Origin: Halosimplex aquaticum | GTDB lineage: Archaea > Halobacteriota > Halobacteria > Halobacteriales > Haloarculaceae | NCBI RefSeq assembly: GCF_028747785.1 | Contig: NZ_CP118159.1 | Coordinates: 62,001-126,000 of the forward strand | Length of the DNA: 64,000 nucleotides | Direction of reading: 5' to 3' | Shown: positions 1 to 10,222 of the stretch, one piece after another | Layout of the letters: every line of letters begins with the position of its first letter | How positions within the stretch are numbered: position 1 is the stretch's first letter | Translations under genes and position numbers: made by a program | Notes under the pieces: generated by a model | Databases searched by the model: none | Told to the model about the DNA's origin: nothing | The model's input: the letters and a program-made list of their open reading frames with translations, nothing else

Positions 1-222
1 GTCTTCGAACGCGCCATACGCCTCGAAGTAGCGATTCTCCTGATCGACGACGTCACCAGCAATCACGACCACGTCGACGTCACGGTCGATTGCTTCCTGG
101 ACCGTCGACAGCCAGACAGCTTTCGGCGACAGCTCCGGACCATCCAAATCATCCGGAATTCGACTCGGGTGACGGCCGAGGTGGAGATCTCCCGTGTACA
201 GTAGTTCCAGGGCATCCTTCAT
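1..222 (-). CDS. SbcD/Mre11-like metallophosphoesterase, N-terminal part
   Basis: The reading frame starts at the ATG on the minus strand at 222 and is still open at base 1, giving 74 residues. The N-terminus carries the calcineurin-like phosphoesterase metal motifs: GDLHLG at residues 10-15 and GDVVD near residues 55-59, with the usual spacing. The DLHLG form is typical of DNA-repair exonucleases of the SbcD/Mre11 type, which cut DNA ends together with an SMC-like ATPase. The partner would lie to the left, outside the window. It is too short to separate an SbcD from another phosphoesterase of this superfamily. It points away from the rest of the window, as does the AddB-like gene at the right edge. 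Confidence 0.8.
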   Translation of the reverse strand, partial: MKDALELLYTGDLHLGRHPSRIPDDLDGPELSPKAVWLSTVQEAIDRDVDVVVIAGDVVDQENRYFEAYGAFED

Positions 223-435
223 GAGTGCGACTAGACAGTGAGATAGAAGCACAAGTCACTGATAAATAAAATCTACCCATTCTTGTACTGTAAGAGGGTG
301 GGATGTATCCAATATGTAGGTACTGTCCGGGATCTCATTTTTGCCAAGACTCAAGAATCGGCTACATGGGGAGTGTCCACCATAGCGTCAATCTAAAAGA
401 AAAATTTGTAAGACAAGGCATCCAACCGAGTCCAT

Positions 436-933
436 ATGTCCGAAGCCTTCGTCGGTCAGGGAGAATACCTTTCTATTGAACTAGTAGGAGCAGAACACAT
501 AGACGAGACCGTCTCTGACTATGGAGAGACTCTTCATTATGATGGCTTGCTACTCAGCCTTGTGATTGAGAACATCAGCAATTCCACTTGTTACTGGGAT
601 CGTGATGAGTTTGAAATCGTTGATGCCAATGGGTTTGCATATTCGATAAAGGATAGTGAAGAGTACTACCATCTAGAACAACTGATACCCGGAGGATGGT
701 ACGTAGATCTTGATAAGCTACAGCCAAATCGGAAATATAGATATGTTGTATACATTGATGATTTCCACGGAGAGTTAGGACTCATATCTTACGAAGCTAA
801 GCATACGTCATTATTGCATTCCTCAGACCCAGATGCGTTACAGAAGTCGGAACAAGTGGAGATTGACATTTCAAGTGCTCCTAGTCAAGATGTCAGTGGT
901 GTACCTGAGCTACGCGATATCTTTATCGAATAA
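436..933 (+). CDS. Unknown 165-residue protein, possible beta-sandwich
   Basis: I do not recognise this family. It is a soluble acidic protein with no signal peptide or membrane segment. The middle reads like an immunoglobulin-type sandwich: a hydrophobic strand pattern (LLLSLVIENIS), a Tyr/Asp-rich loop and a strand near YVVYID. Proteins of this shape, as in DUF4352, often have an extracellular or scaffold role, but the match is only by eye. The stop codon overlaps the start of the sacsin-type ATPase by one base (TAATG), so the two are almost certainly co-translated and may act together. An A/T-rich stretch (aaaaattt) about 40 bases upstream could be the promoter. Codon use is AT-rich, unlike the transfer genes. 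Confidence 0.7.
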   Translation: MSEAFVGQGEYLSIELVGAEHIDETVSDYGETLHYDGLLLSLVIENISNSTCYWDRDEFEIVDANGFAYSIKDSEEYYHLEQLIPGGWYVDLDKLQPNRKYRYVVYIDDFHGELGLISYEAKHTSLLHSSDPDALQKSEQVEIDISSAPSQDVSGVPELRDIFIE

Positions 934-3365
934 TGACTGATCCGAAAGAGCATATTAAGCAGCTTCGTACTCGGCAGGAAAATACGGATCCAAGTCTGTT
1001 GAAAGCGCTTGCAGGTGCGATCAATCGGCTGGAGAAAGCATTTCCAGAGCAATGGCACTTTTTGATGGAGTTCCTGCAGAACGCCGATGACTGCCAAAGT
1101 TCTTCATTTTCCTTAGAATTGACAGAGGACCGCATCCAGATATATAATGACGGTCGTCCGTTCGATTATGACGATATCGAGAGCCTCTGTAATGTCGGAC
1201 ACTCTTCCAAAGCTCATTCTGAGAAAGGTGAAGAGTATATCGGGTATCTTGGAGTGGGATTCAAGTCAGTCTTTTTAATATCGGATAATCCCCGTGTCAA
1301 TTCGGGTGGCTATCAGTTTAAATTCGACAAGGAGCACTGGGACGATCCGAGCCAAATTCCGTGGCAGATTACACCATTGTGGATGAACAACAGTATTCCG
1401 CAAATTCCCAAACAGTATTCCACCGCTTTCGACATCCCCATCTCCGATGCGATTACAAGCGAGACCTTCGACAAGCTTGTTCAAGAACTGAGTGCAGAGC
1501 ACATATCAGATACCACTGTTCTCTTCCTAAAGAACTTAGAGACGGTCAATATACACGATCGAATCAATAACGTCTCAAAAACAATCGAAAAGGAACTCCT
1601 CGAATCGAATTCAGAATATGAGATAATTCGAATAACTGTAGAACAAGACGGGGAAAAGAAGACCAACAAATGGCTTGTCTTTGACAATATTGTTTCAGTC
1701 CCTGAGCAGGTCAAAGACGACCCTATGACACAGCGGTGGGAACGTGATAATCTAGACACTAGAGAAGTCCGAGTCGCATTCAAACTGGATGATAATGGCT
1801 TGTTGCAGAAACACGAGGGTACCGCCCATATGGGAGTGTTTAGTTTCTTGCCGTTGAAAGAAGTTCCCAGTGGTTTGAATTTCTTAGTACAAGCCGACTT
1901 CCTTACAGCACCTGGACGCGAAACAATACATCGAGACGCTCCATGGAACCGCTGGCTAGCACGAGAAGTTTCTCAGCTAATCCAAGACCATGTTGTCCCT
2001 ACGTTCAAGCATGATGAGAAGTGGAAGCAGAATTTCACCAAAGTTCTCTATCCCAAGGAAGGCGGTCATAGTTTGTTTAACGAGGAGATACAGCAGCCCC
2101 TTCAAGAATACCTGAAAAATTCTCCAGTTATCCTTACTACGGATGGTGATTTTGTTAAGCCGTCAGACTGCGTGACGATACAGGACTCATTAGACGACCT
2201 GATTTCAGCCTCCGACTTTTCTGAGCTCTTCCCAGACAAAGCAAACATCCATTCAGACTGCGAGACTGTATTCCAGTTGAAAAATGAGATGAGTGACGGT
2301 CCTTCATTCTCCTCATCTAAAGGGCTCTCAAACAGCATGGAGGCTCTCTTAGAGTTGAAATCGTCAAATGAAAATATCTCCTTTTTCAAGAGTCTCTACC
2401 AGCTATTTGGAGAGTGGGCAGACAGTACCCTTGCTGGAACAAGAATCAGACGAGAGCCTGTTGTTCTCACCGAAGAGTGTGAATTAAAGCAGCCAAAAGA
2501 GGTCTCATGTCCTGCAAATGGCGTTACAATCCCAGAACAACTTCGGGGAAGTATATCTATACTTCATCCTGACCTCCGCACATCAGGCATTCTGAACACT
2601 CTAACGACCTTAGGAGTGGATGAGATAACACAGGAAGATATAGAACACAAACTGCAAGCTTCAAACTCGCTCAATTTAGGGCGCCAATGGCCCAAGCTGG
2701 ATGAGCAATCGAAGATTGACAAAACGCGGGAGTGCTTCGAACTATATCTTCAACAGGAGATTGATGCTACAGATCTGGACGCCATAGAAGTCCTTACAAA
2801 AAATGGGGAATGGCTTTCACCTTCATCCGCTATCTTCTCACACGAATACAATCCAGAGCACCGAATTGAACAACTCCACGAAAGCGGATTGGTCCCTGGA
2901 AACCCAGATTTCCTCTCCTCAGAGTATCTTCGTTCATCTGACCAAGTTAGCCAATGGCGACGCTTCTTCGAAGATCTCGGAGTGGACTCAAATCTTGACA
3001 AGACTACCTTTGTAGAACAAATAGCAGTCGAAACAGCATTAAGGTTTGAAGAAACCCAAGGTCGAGAGGCAAAAGCACTACCTCGTCATGAGGAAGTAGA
3101 AGGCTACGATCTGGAGTCAGAGGGGCGAGTTATCGAAGTGAAAGGCAGTGATTCAAGCTCCCCATCAGTTCGACTAACAACTAAGCAATTCTCCCGTCTG
3201 AAATCGGATCGTGATAATTACTATCTATACATCGTACGCAATACATTGAGCAGACCACGTTTAGTCGAGATTAAAGGAGAGAACGTATTGGACGTGGACA
3301 GATCTATTCAAATCAACTTCGATGAGATACAAACAATCTCCGAAAACGAGTACGAAGTCATATAA
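933..3365 (+). CDS. Sacsin-type HSP90-like ATPase with C-terminal DUF3883-like domain
   Basis: This 810-residue protein opens with a GHKL (HSP90/histidine kinase/MutL-type) ATP-binding fold. The N-box EFLQNADD is at residues 46-53, the G1 motif YNDGRPF near 71-77, and the GYLGVGFKSVF lid motif near 104-114. These are the hallmarks of sacsin-like ATPases. The C-terminus (about residues 690-770) has the pattern of DUF3883: a charged helix, then VIEVKGS, then a Lys/Arg-rich helix and YYLYIV. The E-x-K strand is nuclease-like (PD-(D/E)XK). Proteins with this architecture are frequent in prokaryotic defence islands, but their mechanism is not established. It follows the 165-residue gene with a one-base overlap. 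A second gene of the same architecture, split by IS66, lies at 41632-45926. Codon use is more AT-rich than the transfer genes. Confidence 0.85.
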   Translation: MTDPKEHIKQLRTRQENTDPSLLKALAGAINRLEKAFPEQWHFLMEFLQNADDCQSSSFSLELTEDRIQIYNDGRPFDYDDIESLCNVGHSSKAHSEKGEEYIGYLGVGFKSVFLISDNPRVNSGGYQFKFDKEHWDDPSQIPWQITPLWMNNSIPQIPKQYSTAFDIPISDAITSETFDKLVQELSAEHISDTTVLFLKNLETVNIHDRINNVSKTIEKELLESNSEYEIIRITVEQDGEKKTNKWLVFDNIVSVPEQVKDDPMTQRWERDNLDTREVRVAFKLDDNGLLQKHEGTAHMGVFSFLPLKEVPSGLNFLVQADFLTAPGRETIHRDAPWNRWLAREVSQLIQDHVVPTFKHDEKWKQNFTKVLYPKEGGHSLFNEEIQQPLQEYLKNSPVILTTDGDFVKPSDCVTIQDSLDDLISASDFSELFPDKANIHSDCETVFQLKNEMSDGPSFSSSKGLSNSMEALLELKSSNENISFFKSLYQLFGEWADSTLAGTRIRREPVVLTEECELKQPKEVSCPANGVTIPEQLRGSISILHPDLRTSGILNTLTTLGVDEITQEDIEHKLQASNSLNLGRQWPKLDEQSKIDKTRECFELYLQQEIDATDLDAIEVLTKNGEWLSPSSAIFSHEYNPEHRIEQLHESGLVPGNPDFLSSEYLRSSDQVSQWRRFFEDLGVDSNLDKTTFVEQIAVETALRFEETQGREAKALPRHEEVEGYDLESEGRVIEVKGSDSSSPSVRLTTKQFSRLKSDRDNYYLYIVRNTLSRPRLVEIKGENVLDVDRSIQINFDEIQTISENEYEVI

Positions 3366-3508
3366 TCCGGAGTGATTCCCTTAGAAACCAGAGACAGAAA
3401 TTTTCTTGTCCAAAAGTACATTCAGGACTTAATTACCTCGCACCAGGGTTGTTTTCGCCCCTGATGGCGACCGTTTAACAGATTCAGCAGTGCAGTGACT
3501 ACGACATC

Positions 3509-5197
3509 TCAAGACAGTCGCCGCCGAAGGCGATCGAGTAATCCACTCGAGGATGGCTTCTCCTCATCTGATGTCCCACTGAGTTCTTCATGAGAGGGGA
3601 GTACATCATCAGTAGCCGTGTCCTCGCGATCGGGCTGGCCCTGTCCATTCGACTGTAGTTCGGCACCGTCTTGGGAGTCACTGTCGCCGTGTCGTCTAGT
3701 CCAGGACTGGCGGCTAGGGTGGCTTCGACTCCCGCTGCTGGTGACAGTGTCTGTGTCCCTCAGTTCTCTGAGGAGAGTCCTCTCGCTGGCAGGGTCAATC
3801 CCGAGAACTGTCCGATACTGACGAAGCCGACTCTCTAATTCTGCAATCCGCTCACGCTTCTCGTCAAGGTCACGCTGCTGACGTTGTACCTTTGCGGCTA
3901 AACGACGAGCGTCGTCAACGGCGTCAGTATCCACAGGATCAGAACCAGTGTTATGACCTGGCTCCTCCGAGAGTGCCGTCTCACCTAGGTTTTCGTCTCG
4001 GTCATCAGGTGTTGAACGCTCTCGGCCCGTTGGCGGTGTGTAGTAGTCGTCGATAGTCAGGAGAGTCCGAGCGATACACACGTCTCCATACGTCGCGCCG
4101 TTCGCGAAGTGGACCCGATCCCACTTTCCCCGGTAGAGGCCGGAATCCCGGAACAAGCGATCCATCCGTTCGGGATCGCCGCCGGTCCAAAACCCCAGGT
4201 AGAAACACAGCCCCATGTCTGCCTCCGACTGCGAGGGATATCGGCTCTCGGGTGACGCCCAGAGTTCCTTGTCTCCATCGTAGAGAGCCGCGATGGTGTC
4301 GCCACTTTTCGAGGCCATCGCCTGCTCTAGGAGTGCGTCATCGTTGAGGTCGACCCCGGGACCGGCGATTTCGTCGAGTGTAGTGGGGGGATCATCGGGA
4401 AGGACATCTACGCTGCAACTGTGCAGTGCGACCTCGAGCGCCGGATCTTCTATGTCCGGGAAATCGAGTCCGTATCGAGCATACAGACTCGACTTCGAAC
4501 CGAGAGCTTGTGGTTTCCCGTCACCCTGCTCTCCATTGGGTCCATCGCCAGTAGATTCGTCATCCTGTGCCTCGTTTCCAGTCTCCGCTGCCGCGTCGAC
4601 TGCCTGGTCGAGGTCAACTGCCTCAGTATCCGAATCGGGTGATGTCTGAACGTATTCGTAGTGAACACCGAGCAGTGCGTCTTGCCGGCGCGCAATCGTC
4701 TCAGGCGTCCCGTCGACATGGTTGGTCGTGACGGTGAAGAACCGAGCCTCGTCGTACATCTCGACGTCACCACGCCGATTCCGACCCGGCGGAAGTTCTC
4801 CTTCGAGGAGGACGTGAACACCGCGTCCAGATGGAGAGACCTCGGTGTATGAATCGAGGCGCTCGACGATGTCACGGGCCCAGTCAGTGAGGTCGCCAGT
4901 AGCAGGATCACGGCAGTCATCCAGGTCAACGCCGACGATAGATGTCTCGGGGGCGAAGACGAATCCAATCCCATCGGTATCGACACGGTCGCTCTGATGG
5001 AACTCGAGGGCATTCTGGAGATCACGCCACGTTGCGGGGTCTGTCGCACTGGCGTTCGATGTCCCGCTGGTGTGGTAGGGCTTGATCGGAACCTTTGTCG
5101 GCTTCCCATCACGTTCGACCTCCTGCCAACAGATCCATTGCTCACACTCGGCCAATCTGTCTGGAATCAGACGCTCGTCGATTTCACTGCTGGACAT
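3509..5197 (-). CDS. PrimPol-like plasmid/phage primase (NrS-1 polymerase type)
   Basis: The 562-residue product begins with the pattern of NrS-1-type primase-polymerases and plasmid replication proteins: a Trp-rich start (CEQWICWQ), then GIGFVF, the metal-binding GVDLDDC near residue 115, then SPSGRGVHVLLEG, then the YDEARFFTVT strand. The middle has the helix-bundle region that follows this fold (PSQSEADMGLCFYLGFWTGGD and DRLFRDSGLYRGKW). The last third is a low-complexity acidic tail with a short coiled coil (about residues 430-470) and a basic end. It would prime or copy element DNA during replication or transfer. It lies downstream of the coupling ATPase on the same strand, about 250 bases away, so it may be in that unit or have its own promoter. 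Direct proof of polymerase activity is not visible. Confidence 0.75.
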   Translation of the reverse strand: MSSSEIDERLIPDRLAECEQWICWQEVERDGKPTKVPIKPYHTSGTSNASATDPATWRDLQNALEFHQSDRVDTDGIGFVFAPETSIVGVDLDDCRDPATGDLTDWARDIVERLDSYTEVSPSGRGVHVLLEGELPPGRNRRGDVEMYDEARFFTVTTNHVDGTPETIARRQDALLGVHYEYVQTSPDSDTEAVDLDQAVDAAAETGNEAQDDESTGDGPNGEQGDGKPQALGSKSSLYARYGLDFPDIEDPALEVALHSCSVDVLPDDPPTTLDEIAGPGVDLNDDALLEQAMASKSGDTIAALYDGDKELWASPESRYPSQSEADMGLCFYLGFWTGGDPERMDRLFRDSGLYRGKWDRVHFANGATYGDVCIARTLLTIDDYYTPPTGRERSTPDDRDENLGETALSEEPGHNTGSDPVDTDAVDDARRLAAKVQRQQRDLDEKRERIAELESRLRQYRTVLGIDPASERTLLRELRDTDTVTSSGSRSHPSRQSWTRRHGDSDSQDGAELQSNGQGQPDREDTATDDVLPSHEELSGTSDEEKPSSSGLLDRLRRRLS

Positions 5198-5445
5198 GGA
5201 TAGAACGGGGAACTGCTTCTGTCGTATTCACGGCCGATTCGGTATCGCGATAAACCTCAGTGCAGCGCCGTGCGCTCCGTGCCCCCTCCGAAACGAACCC
5301 GTGCGCCCAAAACCGTATGACTGCGCGCTGCTCGTGCGGACCTGCGTTCCCTCCCCTTCCAAGACCTATTCTAGGTGTTTCGTCGATAGACGCAGGAAAG
5401 CAGGAGGTCGCTTTAGAGACTCTATAGAGCGCCCGGTGCGCCCAA

Positions 5446-8400
5446 CTAGTGACGCAGATCATGGCCCTCTGAGTCCTCCTCAGCTTGGTCGACTGATTCG
5501 ATGATATTGCGACCGCCGACGAATCGCCATTCGCGGGGATTGTCGAACGCCTCCTCGGAGAGACGTGCATAGTTCTTGGTAGTTTTGTGGGGTACGTTCT
5601 CAAGACGTCCAGCATCGGCCAGTGCTCTGATGATTTCGTGGGCGACGTCCGTATGCGGGACTACCCACATCTTCCTGACCCCCTCGAACGACGCGAGGTC
5701 GTCGTAGTGTTTAACCATCAATTCCGGACGGATATTCGTCACCACCTCAGCGATCACCGCAAGCGTTCGGCTTCCGTCGTCACGTGGAAGGAATGCGGCG
5801 ACGTCGAAGACCATCCCGCCGGCCATCGGCTCGTAGTAAGTTTCGACGAGAAGTCCCCGATTTCGCAGGTGGCGAGCGATGTACTCAACGTAGACCTTGT
5901 GAGCCGTTTTCTCGAAGAGGTCACCGTTGTTGCGGCCCGCGTAGATCTTCCTGCTGACTGCGGTCTGCCCCGCTGGAGGCACGTAGTAGTACTTCCGACC
6001 GTACACACGCTGGATTTCAAGGAATCCGTCTTCCACCAACTGCTCTTCATCGACCTCCCCCTCTATCGCATCCCGTATGGCCGTCATCGACTGCGTCAGA
6101 TCGTACCCATCCAGTTCGCCGTTGATCCCTGCGATCACGTCTCGAAGGAACTGCCGTTCTGTGTCTGTCAGACCACTCTCCTTGTCGGGGTTCTTAGCAG
6201 TCTCAGGTGTCGCTGGAATATCAGAGACGTGGTTTGTGGTATCAGCGGGAGGATTCTCCGTTCCCGAGGTTTCTCTCTCCTTCGGATCATCCAAGTGAGC
6301 CTGTGATGGCGAGCCGGTTCCGAGAACGGTTCCGAACTCGTTGGAAGCCCCACCAATAGCAGAGTCGGGATGGAGCTCCACCTGAGAGTCGTGTTCATCC
6401 GAGTTCCGAGGCTCGTCTATTTCTTCGGAGGCCGGCCTGTCGGGATTCTGGTCTCCGTCCGGAGGCCTCGGAGGTCGTTCAGTCGTCGCGCTGTTCATCG
6501 GCCCGGTTCCATAGCGGGCTGCACGCTGGGCGGCATCCGGCGGACTGTTGACGCCTGGGACGAGACAATACGTGAATCGAGTACGTGAACACTGGAGTTC
6601 GTCTGCCTCCTGGAAAGTCATCTCTGCCGTCGGGCTATACGTGCCCGCGTCGACCGACTCCTCTCCGTCGCTGTGTCCGTCCGGGACCGGTAGCGGCTTG
6701 AGTGTCACCAGTTCCGGCGTGTCAGTCATAAAGCCGGTGTCGGGTAGCTGTGCGAGCCACTCACCGCGAGGGAGTGACGCGATCCGATTCGAGAGGGCGA
6801 CGGCGTCGAGTTCTTCGTGAAACAGCGTCGTCGCCAGCTCATCGTCGATTGCGAGCTTGCCGATGAGCTTGGTGTTGATGTTGCGGAGGATCTCCTTGTA
6901 GGCCCGCGTATCTAGTGCGTCACGTTTGACCTGCTCCGGGAAGTGAACGATCAGTTCGAACGCGAGAGCGAACTCACGAGCGTCAGGAATCATCTCGTCA
7001 CGGACGAGACTGGACTGCATAATCGGTGCGGCCTCGTCGATGATCAGGTTCACACAGTAACCGTCGGCAGGGTCAAGGACAGTCCGGTTCCATCGCTTTC
7101 GGAGTCGCACCCACGACCAGAGGTAATCCAGCATCAGCACCGTGAAGACGTTACTCGACGCGGGTCGGAACTCGCCGGTATCGATCAGCACGACCGACTT
7201 CGAGTCGAGGAGCCCATCGAGATCGAGCAACATCTGCTCGTCAGCATACCGCTGTGCTTCGCCGTCCCATTCGGGAACGAAGTTTAGCATCCGCCAGATG
7301 AAGTCCCGCTCTTTCAGCTTCGTGATGCGGTTGAGAACGGCGTCGATCGACGTGGCGAACCGTCGTTCCTCGGCACTGAAGTGGCGCGTGAGCGTCGCGT
7401 GAAGCTCCGGATCGCTGACCTCTGGAATCGTCTGCTCGGTCTGCATCTTCGTGGCCGCATCGAGGAGATCGCTGATGGCGTACGCGTCTTGGCCGTACAC
7501 CGGGTCGAACAACGCACCAATGAGGTTGCTGAGGATCTCCTGTGCGACGAACGCCTGGTTGTGCTGTTCGTCACCGAGGACGTACTCCAGTAGTTCGTTG
7601 TAGCGGTCGATCTTCTCCTGCACAGCTGCCTCACGGCTCATGCCAGCCGCGATTTGAGGTCGGATGTCGAAGAACGGGAACGCGGGAAGTTCGCCGTTCG
7701 GCCCAGGAACCGGGAGATGGACGATGTCGTCGAGGTCGCCGAACTGCAGGAAGTGCGCTCGTTTGTACTCTGTCGCCATACTGCCGCCCTTCTTGTCGAA
7801 GATGAAGATCGGCCCGTCGAGTTCGTCGTACGCGCTGAGACCGTCGTTGATCATCGCAGTCGTCTTCCCGCCACCCGTCGTCGACGCCCTGAGGACGTGA
7901 TGGGTGAGTTGCTCCGCAGTGAGACTGATGGGGATGTTGTCGCGGTCGGGAGATGCAGTTTCAGCCTCGCCGATGCACATCCCAGAGTCGAATTCCGCGA
8001 GCAACTCTTCGTCGGTCGCGGTGAGCGGCGAGCGAGCGTCTGGAGCGCCACCAGACGCACCACGGCTCGCCTTCGGAAGCGCGCCCGTGCTGGGTACAGT
8101 TACGAAGTTCGCGAGCTCGTCTGGACTAGCGACGATGATCGGGTTCTTGCTCTGGAAACGCTCTCGAATACTCGTCGGGCTCAGTCGCGACCGGCAGAGC
8201 GCATCGAACTCATGGCCCACCCGACTGACGCTTGCCCCCTCGACGCCGTAGTACGGCCCGCTGAGAGCGGTGAATGCGCCAGTGACGCCGTTCACAACGC
8301 TCGCTTCGCCGGCTGCTCGGAGGGACACGTCGAATGTCACGGTCGGCTGCTTCAGGTCAATCTGCCCCATTCGGCTGTGTCGCGTCGATTGGCCGTCACC

Positions 8401-9534
8401 CCCGCCAGAGATGGTGCCCCCGATCTGTTCGGGTGTATCTGGCCGGTGACGCTGCCGACGCTCCTCTTCGGACGTGCCGAGAATCATCGCGGCAGCCTCC
8501 TGCTTGAACGAACTGAAGACGCCAGTCGTCCCCATTTTGAGGTTCCGTTTCTGGACCTCTGCTTCCTTCGTCCAGTCTCGACGAGGCGTGAAGACGACCT
8601 GGAAGACGAACGGTTCGTCCGTCTCGGTTGCCTGTTCGAGGAGGACGCTCAGGGGGGACCGGAACGAATCCTCGATGTCGACCGAGATCTCGCTGAACTG
8701 CGAGAGCAACGTCATCCAGTCGTTGTTCTTCGTCTCAACGCCCTCCCATCGAACCATCGCCGGCGGCGTCGGGTCGGCATTCGAGCCACGTCGAGATTCG
8801 TCGCCAGTATCGTCAGCTGTGTCGAGAAGGTCTGGTTCGAAGCCGTCCAGTTCAACGAGTTCGTCGATACCTTCGAACGCGGCCAGGTCCGCGAGCGTCG
8901 CACCAGCGGGCTCGACGTCGTCGACGAAGATATCGGTCGTGGCGAACGGGACGATTTCGAAGTGGAAGCTCTCGGGATACATCGCCCGGACGTTCGCTGC
9001 GAGGTGTTCGAGAGCCTCGACCTCGTAAGGCCGAACGCCGAGGTAGAAGTCGAATCGGCGGGTATCTGCTGGCTTGTGAATCAGGAACTCGAACGTCCGC
9101 TGCGTGCTCACGAACGAAAGCCGGCGTTCGAGATGGAACGGCATCTCTCGGCCACTCCCAGCCCGGTAGAGGCCATAGAGTCCCTTGACGACGTGGTCCG
9201 GCGTTACTTGCTCACGAGCCGGCGTGATTTTGATATACGGGCGGAATCCATCGTCGTCGTCGTCAGTAGAGTCGTCTGAAAGTCTATCAGAATCGTCTCC
9301 CCTCAAATCGTGGTCCGACTGGGATGGTGCATCACTCGGAGAGGAATCTGGGTGATCCCCTTCGGCTCTGTCAGCAGGTGTTGCGTCCTCCGAACTTGGG
9401 CCCGAGTCGTCACTCGTCCGACCGTGGATCCGTGTCGAAACCGCATTCTGGATTTCGGAGTCATCAATGTTCGGAAGTCGTGGCTCGCGTCCTCCAGAAC
9501 CGGACCTACGAGACGGTCCCGACCCGTTCGTCAT
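5446..9534 (-). CDS. VirD4/TraG-HerA type conjugative coupling ATPase
   Basis: With the start at the ATG at 9534 (an upstream in-frame ATG at 9567 is less likely) the protein has 1362 residues. The Walker A motif TTGGGKTT is near residue 553 and the Walker B LIIDEA near residue 830. The frame around them (FIFDKKGGSMATEYKRA and VVLIDTGEF) matches HerA/FtsK/TraG-type DNA-pumping hexamers. About 500 residues precede the P-loop, and a 300-residue tail ends in a region with a conserved YYEPMAGGMVFDVAA-type segment, possibly a nuclease-like fold. As the window has a separate VirB4 at 24637, this gene best fits the coupling protein that brings element DNA to the channel. Upstream on the same strand is a pilin-like gene. 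N- and C-terminal low-complexity acidic linkers are typical of haloarchaea. No N-terminal membrane segment was seen, so membrane contact would be through partners. Confidence 0.8.
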   Translation of the reverse strand: MTNGSGPSRRSGSGGREPRLPNIDDSEIQNAVSTRIHGRTSDDSGPSSEDATPADRAEGDHPDSSPSDAPSQSDHDLRGDDSDRLSDDSTDDDDDGFRPYIKITPAREQVTPDHVVKGLYGLYRAGSGREMPFHLERRLSFVSTQRTFEFLIHKPADTRRFDFYLGVRPYEVEALEHLAANVRAMYPESFHFEIVPFATTDIFVDDVEPAGATLADLAAFEGIDELVELDGFEPDLLDTADDTGDESRRGSNADPTPPAMVRWEGVETKNNDWMTLLSQFSEISVDIEDSFRSPLSVLLEQATETDEPFVFQVVFTPRRDWTKEAEVQKRNLKMGTTGVFSSFKQEAAAMILGTSEEERRQRHRPDTPEQIGGTISGGGDGQSTRHSRMGQIDLKQPTVTFDVSLRAAGEASVVNGVTGAFTALSGPYYGVEGASVSRVGHEFDALCRSRLSPTSIRERFQSKNPIIVASPDELANFVTVPSTGALPKASRGASGGAPDARSPLTATDEELLAEFDSGMCIGEAETASPDRDNIPISLTAEQLTHHVLRASTTGGGKTTAMINDGLSAYDELDGPIFIFDKKGGSMATEYKRAHFLQFGDLDDIVHLPVPGPNGELPAFPFFDIRPQIAAGMSREAAVQEKIDRYNELLEYVLGDEQHNQAFVAQEILSNLIGALFDPVYGQDAYAISDLLDAATKMQTEQTIPEVSDPELHATLTRHFSAEERRFATSIDAVLNRITKLKERDFIWRMLNFVPEWDGEAQRYADEQMLLDLDGLLDSKSVVLIDTGEFRPASSNVFTVLMLDYLWSWVRLRKRWNRTVLDPADGYCVNLIIDEAAPIMQSSLVRDEMIPDAREFALAFELIVHFPEQVKRDALDTRAYKEILRNINTKLIGKLAIDDELATTLFHEELDAVALSNRIASLPRGEWLAQLPDTGFMTDTPELVTLKPLPVPDGHSDGEESVDAGTYSPTAEMTFQEADELQCSRTRFTYCLVPGVNSPPDAAQRAARYGTGPMNSATTERPPRPPDGDQNPDRPASEEIDEPRNSDEHDSQVELHPDSAIGGASNEFGTVLGTGSPSQAHLDDPKERETSGTENPPADTTNHVSDIPATPETAKNPDKESGLTDTERQFLRDVIAGINGELDGYDLTQSMTAIRDAIEGEVDEEQLVEDGFLEIQRVYGRKYYYVPPAGQTAVSRKIYAGRNNGDLFEKTAHKVYVEYIARHLRNRGLLVETYYEPMAGGMVFDVAAFLPRDDGSRTLAVIAEVVTNIRPELMVKHYDDLASFEGVRKMWVVPHTDVAHEIIRALADAGRLENVPHKTTKNYARLSEEAFDNPREWRFVGGRNIIESVDQAEEDSEGHDLRH

Positions 9535-9820
9535 GGGGACCACCCCTTTAGAGTCCTCAGCGACCACTGATGTGAGCGGTCTCTTGCACGGAGTCGCTGT
9601 CCGAGGTGGCTATACAGTGGATTGTGGGTTAGCGTGTGCATGTTCGGAAAGAAGGTCACGTCGTAGGAGCGGTGACCGATGCCACGAGCGACCAGTCAGG
9701 ACTACCGTCCACGAACCAAGTGGAGCGTCCACCCCGACGGGAAGGTGCCTCGCAATGGCGGTATGAAATCCGGTCACGAGTCAGTTCCAAAGGGGTCAAT
9801 GGGCGGGGTACTCGTCGGGC

Positions 9821-10222
9821 TCACCCTGCGATGAACTCGAGCAGGGAGACGAGTGCGCCGAGCCCAAAGTACGCGATGACCATTGCACCGCCACCGAGCG
9901 TCAGTTTCATTCCCGTCTCGGACCGCTGGGAGTTCGTCCGGGCGGTGAGCCAGACGATCAGACCCAGAACCAGCACAGTGAGGCCGGCGTACTGGAGCGT
10001 CGTGTAGACGACGTCGTAGAGATTGGTGAGGATCGTCTCCCAGCCGGCGACAGAGCCACCGGACCCACCCGTAGGTCCGCTGGATTGTGCAGCTACTGGG
10101 TTGACGAAGAGCATCAGCGAGAAGAACGCGGTGACGAGGAGGCTCTCGAAGTTGAGGACTCGCCGGAAGCGGCGGAGGCTGTTCGTGTCGGGGTCGGTGT
10201 CTGTGGTGTGCTGGTTCGTCAT
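9821..10222 (-). CDS. VirB2/TrbC-like membrane protein, first of three similar
   Basis: The likely start is the ATG at 10222, giving 133 residues; a longer frame from 10315 would run across the promoter. A basic stretch is followed by a signal-like hydrophobic segment ending in VAAQ, then two membrane helices (about residues 70-92 and 105-128). Size, the signal-like segment and paired helices are those of VirB2/TrbC conjugation pilins. The C-terminal half follows the pattern AG-x(2)-VLVLGLIVWL, a basic loop, then GGGAMV, which recurs in the proteins at 10773-11273 and 19893-20327. It precedes the coupling ATPase. A TATA-like tataatg lies at 10248-10254, about 26 bases upstream of the start, so the mRNA is probably leaderless. 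Confidence 0.7.
   Translation of the reverse strand: MTNQHTTDTDPDTNSLRRFRRVLNFESLLVTAFFSLMLFVNPVAAQSSGPTGGSGGSVAGWETILTNLYDVVYTTLQYAGLTVLVLGLIVWLTARTNSQRSETGMKLTLGGGAMVIAYFGLGALVSLLEFIAG

Noticed and set aside
7654..9279. 541-codon plus-strand frame opposite the coupling ATPase
   Set aside because: Arg-rich low-quality composition without motifs; the minus strand carries Walker A and B motifs in a continuous frame.
9531..9641. 36-codon minus-strand frame overlapping the coupling-protein start by ATGA
   Set aside because: The overlap is suggestive, but the composition (few acidic residues, many Arg, Leu and His) is unlike haloarchaeal proteins, and nothing similar was seen elsewhere.
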